The position numbers and the translations under genes are program-made. 64,000 nt of DNA from Macrosoma leucophasiata. Lineage: Eukaryota > Arthropoda > Insecta > Lepidoptera > Hedylidae. Shown here one piece after another: positions 21,401 through 33,400 of the stretch; positions within the stretch are counted from its first letter, which is position 1, and every line of letters begins with the position of its first letter. The notes beneath the pieces are model-generated. The model made no database searches, was not told the origin of the DNA, and saw nothing but the letters and a program-made list of their open reading frames with translations. The DNA is taken from the NCBI GenBank assembly GCA_036365455.1, contig JAWQUS010000030.1, positions 1,550,001 through 1,614,000 of the forward strand. The letters run 5' to 3'.

Positions 21401-24400
21401 CGATCGTCGCTGTCTCGATCCGGCTCGAAGGACCATATGTTTAATGTGATAAGGTTGAAATTGGCTTGCGGGGATTTATGCACACTGAAACTACGTATTG
21501 TTTGTTTGCTCTGTTTATTCGTACTGAAGTTGCATCGAAATACATCACTCAATTTGTGGACTGTATAGATAGGTAAGTATAGGAACTCGCTCATAGCTCA
21601 CGTATACAATGTAATAGGGGTGTAACTAGACACTAGTTTGTTTTAATTTTATTGACATACATTACAAATATCATGTTTATACGCGTAATCAACTAAAAAA
21701 ATCGAAATATTTGGGGCTTTACGGAACTGTATCTATGGCAATACCTATTTTCTCTTCCACACTTGTCCCAGTGAACGACTTTTTAGCAATGCTGGATTGG
21801 TATATTTAATACGATGAGTTAAAAAACCGGTTATCAGGGAAAACAGCTTTCAAATTATTTTTTATAAAATTAACCTTCCTATAATTAATTTTGATTAATA
21901 GTATTCAATTTTTTTATTTTGATTGATAATATTCGACTTAAGTACCTAATTAACAAAGAAATAAAGACTGCATTCTTATTTTCATTTCAATTTCTAAATT
22001 AAATTGTATCATTCTCTCATCTTTTTTTGTGTGCGTGTGTGTTGTGTAGATACGAGTATGTTACTGAACTGGTCCGTAACTGCTGGACCGATTTTGATTA
22101 TTATCCACGGGTAACATAGGCTTTATTTTATTTTAGAAAAAATAGGGTTCCGTAAGATATTTGGGTTTTTCAGACACAAGGTGTAAAAAATCAACCAGAA
22201 AAGTTACTTATTTTGCGTACGCTGCCTAAACTATAAAAGATCGTCACTATTCGAAAGCTACATTATCCATGGGTAACATAGGCTATATTTAACTTTGGAA
22301 AAAATAGGGTTTCCTAAGATATTTGGGTTTTTCAGACACAAGGTGTAAAAAATCAACCAGAAAAATTACTTATTTTGCGTACGCTGCCTAAACTATAAAG
22401 ATATTGAGGAAGACTTTAGGCTATATCTATTTGAAATCATCACGCTAAGACGAATAGGAGAGGGTAGGAAACATTGCACCCGCGCGAAGCCGGGGCGGGC
22501 CGCTAATAATTTTGTAAATAGAGACAGGACAGCGGATTTTGGGGGTTGGGTCCGCTAGTGTTTATAATTTCGTATCATCCTCTGTTAACGGGGTAGCCAT
22601 CAAACTACACAAATAAAAATCACACAACAGGTATATACTGTTTGTTCAAATAATTGAACTGAAAACAGTATGTGTGAAGATTGTATTAAGCCTCTCAATT
22701 AGCGATGGGCGACTCGAGCTAAATTGCCCGCACGAACCGAGCATGTCAGCCAACCCGAAAATTCGGGTTCTCTTTGCGCTGTAACGGGTTGACCCGTGGC
22801 GCCATCAGGCTATCAGTCTCACGCGCGGGTCACGCTTTCGTCGTCGCCGCCGCAGAACAATTAGGTACCTTGCTTTCGGGCTGCGTAGCCCGCGTAGCCG
22901 CGTACTCGCCGCGCGGCGTGCGATAACCGAGATGCCTACCCGTATCGTACGTACGGGTTGTGCGAATGAGAAAGGTTAATTGTTTCATTAGGTAATAGAA
23001 CGAGAGAGAAGGTTTACGGGTTGACGGCGTGACGGGTTGCGTTATATAGTGTGTAAATGAGAAAGGCAAATTATTTCAGTAGGTGATTGAATGAGACAGA
23101 AGTCGGGCAGCAAATGAATGTATATAATGTATACGGTTTGACGGGTTGCGCATGCGTTCTGCTCGCTGTCCGCTACTCCACGTTATGATGGATGGATAGG
23201 TATATGAGAAAAATGTTTCTTGAGATTAAGAATTTTTTTTTGGAACACTTAACCAAAAAGGTATAAATAAAAAATTTGTTACACATCATCATACATTATG
23301 GCTAACATGACATGTCGAAGTAGAAGAGTAATAGGTATTTCAATTTTGAAATTATTAATTCATTCAGAATTAAGCATACACTGTACATATTACTATTTTA
23401 GTAATAAATATTTAATAACATGTATTACCTAAATTCTGAATTTATTATCTCACTACGAAACCCTAAAAATAAATCTTTAAAACCCTTATGTTAACATCAA
23501 GGCAAACATCCTCAGGTATATCAATGCTCTAGTGGTCATTATTGCGTGCCATCTAATCTAAGTGAATTAAATTAGAGTTTTTTGGCGGGAACCTTGAAAG
23601 CGCATGCGCTATAATAGAGTCCAGTGCGCATGCGCGCTAATAGAGTCCAGTGCGCAGGCGTGCTAATAGAGTCCAGTGCGCATGCGTGCTAATGACGTGG
23701 AGCGCAGCTAGGGATGGCAATTCTTTCTGAAAAAGATCGATCTTTGAATCGATTATTATTTTATTATAATTTACATTTATATTTTTCCACTTAATCAATT
23801 TATATTCGATTTGTATTATGTAATACTAAGAACTCAACCAAGGATAAGAAATGAGCCAAAAATAAGGTATCTGTCATTATCTGGCTTCCTGTCTTATTTT
23901 CTCTGATTCTGTGCTGTGGATCGATTTAAATAATCGATTTTTTGGTCCGAAAGATTCATCTGCCGATTAATTGATCGCCATCCTTAAACGGAGCGCGCAT
24001 GCGCGTGAGCGTTCTAGTCTTACTTTGCTTGGGTGTTTTGGCGGGTTTTTATTAGTTTTATTTCGTAAAGCGTTCGACCACGGATAAGAGTGTAGGAAAG
24101 TGATTTATTGTAGTAAAATGTGACTTGTCGTGTTGTTTTCAAAACTCCATAAAAAGTTTCTAGTAAAATCCCCATCACTTCACTGGACTCATCTTATCAT
24201 ATTAATTATTTCTTATGGAACTATCTGTGCAGGACGCTCATGAATAATGTACAGTGTTAGTGATTAAAAAACAGTTTTGATAGTGATCGGCCATACAGTC
24301 CTCAATAGTGTACGTTGTCAGCGCGTAGACAACCAATAACAATCGTGTTGTGTAGTCGTCAATAGCATAGTACACAATAGTATACGTTATCGGAACGTAG

Positions 24401-27400
24401 ATAGAGCTTAAGTGACCAATAGCGTTAGAAAATTGTAAAACTTCTATTTTAGATTTTGACTTTGTTATGTAATAGTTGTGATAATTTAGAGTGTAATTAA
24501 TAGTTTTGTGTCACTTAAAGCTCGTTTGTGTTTAATATTACTTTGTTTTATCTAATTTAACAGTTTTTTGTGTATAATTTCATAGTTTAGCATAGCATGT
24601 TTGTTTATTTGACTTTGTTTTATAGTTTTTAACATTTGAAATAGTTTTATGTTGGTTTTATTACTGTAATTTGTGCATTTTTATATGAAAATAAAGATTT
24701 TTGATGTCTGTTGTTTCCTTTCGGTAATGATCTGAGATACATAGAGATTTTAATTGGCCAAATAGATCTAATAGCTGATTGGTTGTTCGAACCAACCAAT
24801 CATAAATAATAAAATTTGTTTGCTTGAAATTTAAATATCTCTTGTGATTGGTTACTTGAACCAACAACCAATCACAGGAGGTTTTCTTAAGCTCGATGAC
24901 CTTGAGATTTTAGAATAAAAGTAGGGCAGTTTTGTATGGCCGGTACAGTTCGTCGACAGCACTCGGAATACTCGGATCACTACCTAAGGAAGAAATCAGA
25001 AGGAAAATAATAGTGAACAGTGAAAAAGCGTTTTATTAGAACATCCAGTAGAGCGTGTCACCCTGGTTCGCTTGCGCTGCTTTATCCGCCATACGGCGTG
25101 AGTCTTCAATCCAGTCAATAGTAAAGTGTCGTGTCTGACATTTTTTGGTCCTTCGAGCCGGATAAGAAGAAATTACGCCGTATACGCAGTCAAGATGCCA
25201 ATCACGCGTTCTACAGGAAGAGGACGTGCACAGCCATCTACAGCGGAATCGTCGCCAACTACAGAAGAATCGACGCAGTCTGGTACTACCGAAACTACCA
25301 GTTCTACGAACAACACATCAACAGAGGCGACTACGACCACAGCCACGTCCGCATCCGCGTCCACGTCGAAGACAACAGAAACGGAACGCAAGAAATCAAG
25401 CAACCCGTCAGATCCGAGTACCGCGCCCGATCCGAGTGCTGTCGAAAGGCGAGCTGTCAATCCGAGTCCCGCTCCCGGCCCGAGTGCTGTCGAGCCGCGA
25501 GCAGGCAATCCGAGTGCTGTCAATCCGTATAGTAAAGGTACCGCCGCGAGTGTCGTCAACCCGAAAACCGTCGCTAGTGCCGCCACCGCGAGTACCGTCG
25601 TCGCGAGCGCCGTCATCCGGAGCGCCGCCGCTGAACAGACAGCGTCTTCACAAATGAAGAAACAGGGCGTCACGCCACAAATAGAACAGGAGGCAATGAA
25701 GAACTTCAACAAGCCAAGATCTAGAAGATCTACGAAATCATCAAAGTTGGCCAAGGCCAAAGAAAATCTTGCGCGTGTTCAAGTCGAGCTAGCACAAGCG
25801 CAGATCGCCGTGATAGAAGCGGAGTCCGACAACGAGGACGACGGCTCCGTGTTTACACAGATAGAACAGCATGATAGAATCGATGCCTGGCTGCAGAACC
25901 AGCCACAAGCACCTACGATGTTTGCGATCGAACCCATTCGAAGAATAGAGGCTGAAGAAATTAGAAGATCGCCTATAGAAGCGGAACAACAGCAGTATGG
26001 ACAGCAACAGCAACAACAGAATTATTATAGAGCTGCGCCATCATTCACTCCGCACCAACAGCCGCCTGCCGGTCCGCAGCCTTCATCAGAGCTTGTACTA
26101 CTGGCAGACGCGATCTCTCAATTTGCGAAAACAGCCAACAAACCGAGGGCGATCGAACTACCGATATTCAATGGTGCACATCAAGACTGGCTGTACTTCC
26201 GTGCTGCGTATCAAGAGACTGAGAACCTACATACGAAGCTGGAGAACTTAAACAGACTCAGGAGAAACCTGAAAGGAAAAGCGAGAGAAGCTGTGGAAGC
26301 ACAACTGATAACGAACTCCGATCCATCTATTATCATGGAAACTTTGGAAGCCAGGTTCGGCAGACCAGATGCCATAGCAGCAGCTGAGATAGAAACTCTT
26401 CGTGCCCTACCCCGTCTGACGGAATCGCCAAGGGACATCTGCATTTATTCAACGAAGATTTCTAATGTCGTTGCAACTCTGCAAGCTCTCAACTGCATCT
26501 ACTACCTGTACAATCCAGAGGTCGGCAGATCAATAGTCGAGAAAATGGCTTCAACTCTACGCTTCAAGTTCTACGAGTTCGCAGCGCTACTACCAAGAGA
26601 AACTCCTGAACTTATCAAGCTTCAACGGTTCCTCAAGAGAGAAGCTGAGATCTGCGGTCCATACGCGCAGCCAGAAATAGTTACAACGCAGTATCAACAG
26701 TCAAGTCAACAATCGAGTCATCTAAATAGACGAAATCATCGAGTTAACACAGTAACAGAGAAACCTATAGTAAAGTGCCCAGTATGTGAAGAAACTGGAC
26801 ATGCCGTCATCAACTGCGATATCTTCAAGAAACAGAATAGTAATGAGAGATGGGATACAGCCAAGAATCATCGACTGTGTTTCAAGTGTCTTCGCTACCG
26901 ATCGAAAACGCACTTTTGTCAACAGCGTGTCTGCGGTATCGACGGTTGCAAGTACTATCACAATAGAATGCTACACTTCAGAAGGAGTGCCAGCAAGCCA
27001 GAAGATGATCACACAGAGAAAACAGAAGCCATCAACTCAGCATGGGTGTCAGCAGGAAGACAGTCATACTTGAAGATCATTCCAGTAACAGCGTCAGGCC
27101 CTGATGGCGAAATAGATACTTACGCCTTATTGGACGACGGGTCAACAGTAACGTTGATAGATAATAGCATCGCCGACAAAATAGGAGCGACAGGACCCGT
27201 CGAACCACTCCGCATAGAAGCGATCAACTCACTTAAGACAGGAGAATCTGCATCAAGGAGAGTTTGCATCACACTGAGAGGTGTCAATAATAGAAAAGAG
27301 TCCATACAAGCGAGAACAGTGAAGAACTTGCATGTCACAGCACAAGAAGTGTCAAGGCGCCGCATCAAGGAGTGTCGACACCTGCGTGGCATCACTAATT

Positions 27401-30400
27401 TCATCACCTACAGTGAAGCGAAACCTGGAATACTCATCGGTCAAGACAACTGCCACCTACTGTTGTCTACGAAGGTGAAGAAAGGCACTAAGAACCAACC
27501 AGTGGCATCACTCACGCCACTGGGCTGGGTCTTGCATGGCAGCCACAGTAACGCGTCGAACAGCGTTGACTTCGTTCACCACCTGACTGAAGAACCGACC
27601 GATGAAAATCTGGATGATATGATGAAACAGTACTTCGCCATGGACTCCTTGGGCATCACTCCGAAGAAGCCTCAGTCAGACCCAGAAGAAAAGGCTCTTC
27701 GTATTCTACAGCGTAACACAGCACAGAGAGAAGATGGAAAATATGAAACTTCACTTCTATGGAAAACAAAAGAAGCAACTCTGCCTGATAATAAACAGAA
27801 CTCACTGAAGAGGCTCTACAGTATAGAAAAGAAGCTTGATCGTGACGATGGCCTGAAAAAGAAGTATACAGAACAGATGGAAGCTCTCATCTCCAAGGGT
27901 TACGCGGAGCGCGCACCTGAACAGAAAACAGAAAATAGAACCTGGTACTTGCCACATTTCGGCGTGGTGAACCCGATGAAACCAGGCAAGCTGAGAGTTG
28001 TCCACGACGCAGCGGCTAAAACAAAAGGAGTCTCCCTCAACGACCTGCTCCTCAAGGGACCTGACCTTCTCCAGTCCTTGCCTGGGGTCGTCATGAGGTT
28101 CAGACAGCACTGCATCGCCGTCACAGCTGACATCGGAGAAATGTTCATGCAAGTGAAGTTAAGAACAGAAGACAGAGACGCTCTTCGTTACCTTTGGAGA
28201 GGAGATCGAAGAGATGACCGTCCACCAGAAGAATACAGAATGACTTCACTTATTTTCGGCGCATCGAGTTCTCCGGCTACAGCTATCTATGTCAAGAACA
28301 TCAACGCAGAAAAACATAGAGAAACGCGTCCTGAAGCCGTGAAGGCCATAATAGAGAAACACTACGTTGATGATTACTTAGACAGCTTCAAGAACATCGA
28401 GGACGCAGTTCGCATCACCACAGAAGTTCGTAACATACAGAAGAAAGCGAACTACGAACTCAAACAGTGGAAATCTAATTCTACTTACCTGCTTGAAGCC
28501 ATTGGAGAAATAGAATCAACAGACAGTATAGAGTTTCATAGCACAGAAGATAAAATAGAACGAGTACTGGGTCTCGTATGGAAACCGAAGACAGATGAGT
28601 TCACCTTCAACTTGAACATGGCTAGAATACCATCGGCACTCATCGAAGGTCAGACACCGACGAAGAGGCAAGCTCTACGGATCGTCATGTCCCTCTTCGA
28701 CCCACTGGGCTTCGCATCACCAGTCACTATCATAGCCAAGCAGATGCTTCAAGAAGTGTGGCGACGTGGTACATCGTGGGACGACGAGATCGATGAAGAC
28801 CTCGCGACAGAGTGGAGAGACTGGCTGACACACCTGAAGAGCCTCGCCGACGTCACAATACCGAGGTGCTACGTAGGTTACTCAGATGCTACGACGCTAC
28901 AGCTACACATCTTTACAGACGCCAGTGAGTCGGCCTACGCAGCAACCTTGTTTTGGCGTACAATAGCACCGAACGGCGAAGTCAACGTGTCACTCGTCAT
29001 AGCCAAGGCGAAAGTTGCACCTCTGAAGCTTACCTCGATACCACGATTAGAACTGCAGGCCGCAGTACTAGGAGTCCGTCTTGCCGAAACAGTAATACGA
29101 GAACACGAAAGAAAACCAGACTCGAAAACATTTTGGACAGATAGTAGAACAGTGCTTTCCTGGATCAAGACAGGACCTCGTGCCTACAAACCTTATGTAG
29201 CACATAGACTCGCCGCCATAGAAGAAACATCAACAGTTAACGAGTGGAGATGGATCCCGAGTAAACAGAATGTAGCTGACGACGCCACCAGAAAGGTGCC
29301 ACCATCATTTAACAAGCACCACAGATGGTACACGGGTCCAGAATTCCTCCTGGAACCGGAGGACACGTGGCCAGCGGACACTTCAGCTCCAGCGCCGTCA
29401 GAACCTACAGGCGAAGAGGCAGTCCATCTTATAACAGACAGAAACCAACCGAGACTGTCAGAAGCTCTACCAGTGCCCTCTCGTTTCTCTAACTGGGAGA
29501 GGTTGCGCTACGCCACAGCACGGGTTCTCCTCTTCATTCAGCTCTGCAAGCCATCAACAGACACAGTCAACTACAGCAGAACTGTAAAAAACAAACAGAA
29601 AGATCCAGACTGGAGAAAAAAGATGAACAAAACAGTCAAAAAACACATACAAAAGAAGTCTGAAACAGAAAAGAAGTTCATCCACGTATCTGCCGAACTC
29701 CTCATTCGGGCAGAAGCTCTTCTGATGCGTGCTACACAGGAAGAAACCTTCGGCCAAGAAATAGAAGACATCAGAAAACAGAAAATAGTAAACAAAGATA
29801 GTCGTCTTCAACAGCTCAGCATAGAATACACCGAAGGGGCTCTACGTTTACGCAGCCGCATAGAAGCTATAGAGAAAACTCCAGGAATTAATAGAAGTCC
29901 GATGATTTTAGATGGCAATCATCACACAGTAAAGTTATGGATAGAAAACATTCATCGTAAGCTTCACCATGCGGGCGTCGAAGCTACAGTAAACGAGTGT
30001 CGTCAACAGTATTGGATTCTACGTGTACGACCGATTACTCGTACGATCGTACGACGCTGCCTTCACTGCAGAATGAAGACACAGATGCCACCGTATCCAA
30101 GAACAGGGGACCTACCATCGTGTCGTCTCGCCCATCACCGGCGACCCTTCACCTACACAGGGGTCGACTACTTCGGTCCGCTTTCAGTTTCGACTGGCAG
30201 ATCCCATCAGAAAAGATACGTGGCGATCTTCACCTGCCTCACGACACGCGCCATACATCTCGAAATAGCGGGCTCTCTCAGTGCAAGCTCCGCTATCATG
30301 GCCCTACGCAGAATGGTAGCACGCCGAGGCTGCCCAACGGAAATTTGGTCCGACAACGGGACCAACTTGAAGGCCGCTGACAAGGAGCTACGAGAGGCAA

Positions 30401-33400
30401 TAGACAGATCTACGATGGAAGAGGCAGCGAAACGGAAGATCTCATGGCGCTTCATACCACCCGGTGCACCCTTCATGGGCGGTGCCTGGGAACGAATGGT
30501 GCGATCAGTGAAGACAGCGATGACAGCGACGCTCCATGAAAAGCACCCTACAGAAGAAGTTCTGCACACACTACTAATAGAAGCAGAATATACAGTCAAC
30601 AGCCGTCCGTTGACCCACGTCTCAGTGAGCGCAGAAGATCCTGAGGCCCTGACTCCCAATCACTTCCTATTGGGAGGTTCCGGTGAGGTCTCAGCTCCCG
30701 GGACCTTTGACGACGGAGACCTGCAACCCAGATCCAGCTGGCGCGCCGCTCAGAGGCTCGCTGACCTGTTCTGGGACCGGTGGCTGCGAGAATACCTGCC
30801 TGGGCTTCAACACCGGCGGGAGCCCCACGACAAGGGGCCCACAGTCCAAGTTGGGGACCTGGTCCAAGTCACGGACCCCAACTCACCTCGCAACACCTGG
30901 CTTCGTGGCCGGGTCATCGCTACGTTCCCGGGACCTGATGGCATCGTGCGCACCGCAGACATACAGACGAGGACGGGGATACTACGGCGGCCTGTAAGAA
31001 GATTCATCATTCTGCCAGTGCGATATGACATCGCGCCTGCACCGGTACCTGATGCTGAGTAGCACGGCGGGAGAAATGTGCAGGACGCTCATGAATAATG
31101 TACAGTGTTAGTGATTAAAAAACAGTTTTGATAGTGATCGGCCATACAGTCCTCAATAGTGTACGTTGTCAGCGCGTAGACAACCAATAACAATCGTGTT
31201 GTGTAGTCGTCAATAGCATAGTACACAATAGTATACGTTATCGGAACGTAGATAGAGCTTAAGTGACCAATAGCGTTAGAAAATTGTAAAACTTCTATTT
31301 TAGATTTTGACTTTGTTATGTAATAGTTGTGATAATTTAGAGTGTAATTAATAGTTTTGTGTCACTTAAAGCTCGTTTGTGTTTAATATTACTTTGTTTT
31401 ATCTAATTTAACAGTTTTTTGTGTATAATTTCATAGTTTAGCATAGCATGTTTGTTTATTTGACTTTGTTTTATAGTTTTTAACATTTGAAATAGTTTTA
31501 TGTTGGTTTTATTACTGTAATTTGTGCATTTTTATATGAAAATAAAGATTTTTGATGTCTGTTGTTTCCTTTCGGTAATGATCTGAGATACATAGAGATT
31601 TTAATTGGCCAAATAGATCTAATAGCTGATTGGTTGTTCGAACCAACCAATCATAAATAATAAAATTTGTTTGCTTGAAATTTAAATATCTCTTGTGATT
31701 GGTTACTTGAACCAACAACCAATCACAGGAGGTTTTCTTAAGCTCGATGACCTTGAGATTTTAGAATAAAAGTAGGGCAGTTTTGTATGGCCGGTACAGT
31801 TCGTCGACAGCACTCGGAATACTCGGATCACTACCTAAGGAAGAAATCAGAAGGAAAATAATAGTGAACAGTGAAAAAGCGTTTTATTAGAACATCCAGT
31901 AGAGCGTGTCACCCTGGTTCGCTTGCGCTGCTTTATCCGCCATACGGCGTGAGTCTTCAATCCAGTCAATAGTAAAGTGTCGTGTCTGACACTATCTAAT
32001 CATCGTCATCTTCCTAATGGACATTGGTCATTCAATAAGAAAAAAGGACGCGGTGTTGAAGTTGGTATACCTACCTATATTTTATCTTTCACTCACACTA
32101 CGTCATAGAGTAAGAGCCAGTAAGAGGTAACGCGTTATAATATTTGAAGTAAGTACATTAACACAATACGAATTTAGCGCGCTATTACAATGTTATGTTT
32201 TGATTTTTTTCTAATGGAGTGATGGTGGCAAACTAAGCGAACATGCATGTAGTTTGTACACGGATGTCATGTGATGATTGCAGCCTACAGATTTCTACAA
32301 AACCAGAGTATCGTTCAGCTTTTCTGTATAGGTATGGTTACGAAGGTTCATTGTTGACATGTGAACTACTGTGAACTTAGCTCAAACAATGATGGCATTG
32401 CAAAGCAAGTAATTTCTCATACTAGGTACTTTTTATTTATATTTCAACCCGAATCAACCCGAGATGCAACCCGGGCTAGCGTCTATATTAATTCGGGTCG
32501 CCCGGGTCGATAAAATTGCGACCCGTCCCACCGCTACTCTCAATTGACGAACAAGAACCAGATATACTTATGTATTGACCAAGAAATCTCAACCGCGTAA
32601 TATAGCTGTAGCTAGCGTTAGAGTCAACGCCATCTATTGAGCGAACTACTCCAACATTTGAATAATACATTTTGAATTCTGAACATCCTCTTTTCATCTT
32701 TCTGAAGCGCGCAAGACCTCGCGGCTGGTGTAGAACGCTAGCGATCTACTCGATTAAGCGATATGGGTGCGGTCGGGTATGTGACGGGTGACCACTAGTG
32801 GCAAATTAAAATGCGCGTTTCCGTGCTTTGGAGAGCACATTAAGCCCGTTTATTCCCATCGGCCTCCTCTGAGACAGGCACCGGCACGTAGTTAGTTAGT
32901 TTCATTTGTTCATAGTTATACTGCAATGGTTTATTCGCATTTCGCATCGGACGTTAGGTACCAATAGTCGAAAATTGACTTAGGTGACAATTTTTCAATT
33001 TGACGTTTTTTTCGTCATGAGTGTCGTTTTCATGGTTCTTGAGGGTGTTAAATTCGATATTGGTGTCAAAATATAGATCCAAGATGGCGGCTGCAAGAAG
33101 TTGTCAACTTTTTCGTTATGGGTGTCGTTTTCATGGTTCATGAGGGTGTTGAATCCGATAGTGGTGGCAAAATGTGAATCCAAGATGGCGGCTGCATGGA
33201 GTTGACAGCTTTTTCGACACGACACCCATGTCGTTTTCATGGTTCTTGAGGGTGTTGAATTCGATAGTGGTGTCAAAATGTATTTCCCGGCCCCCTCCTC
33301 GGCAACGGCCCTTTATTCCCATCGGCCCCCTCTGAGACCGGCAACGGTCTTATGTAATAAAGGGTTAAGCCGACGGTCCCGGTTGCTATAGATAAAATGT

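Larger units (their letters stand above)
15147..21632 (-). mobile_element. BEL/Pao LTR retrotransposon, full length (element 1)
   Basis: Two 195-bp LTRs (15147-15341 and 21438-21632), apparently identical where compared, begin TGTTTAATG and end CTAGACA. They are flanked by a 4-bp CTAG duplication. On the minus strand a primer-binding site complementary to the 3' end of tRNA-Tyr (TGGTCCTTCGAGCCGGAT, 21418-21435) follows the 5' LTR, and a purine-rich tract (GGTGGGCGGAAA) precedes the 3' LTR. The internal part encodes one gag-pol reading frame. LTR identity implies a recent insertion into DLG5 intron 9. Confidence 0.93.
24226..31991 (+). mobile_element. BEL/Pao LTR retrotransposon, full length and intact (element 2)
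   Basis: Two 915-bp LTRs (24226-25140, 31077-31991) start TGTGCAGGACG and end GTGTCTGACA. They are flanked by a 5-bp duplication CTATC (24221-24225 and 31992-31996). The primer-binding site at 25146-25163 is the same tRNA-Tyr complement as in element 1, although the two coding regions are clearly different lineages. The single internal frame is uninterrupted. The LTRs look identical in the blocks compared, so the insertion is recent and potentially competent. Confidence 0.95.
22700..32536. mobile_element. hAT-like element split by BEL/Pao element 2
   Basis: Termini TAGCGATGGG (22700) and CCCACCGCTA (32527-32536) are near-perfect inverted repeats flanked by the 8-bp duplication CTCTCAAT (22692-22699 and 32537-32544). 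Sub-terminal sequence at both ends is rich in CGGGTTGA/ACCCG motifs. Removing the BEL element (24226-31996) leaves about 2.07 kb with no transposase frame that I can see, so it is a non-autonomous element that received an LTR retrotransposon. Confidence 0.72.

Noticed and set aside
23709..23990. Possible hAT MITE with TAGGGATGGC ends
   Set aside because: Inverted ends are suggestive, but I could not find a matching target duplication.
25131..30997. Additional frames overlapping the BEL/Pao polyprotein on both strands
   Set aside because: All are shadows of the 1,955-codon gag-pol frame.
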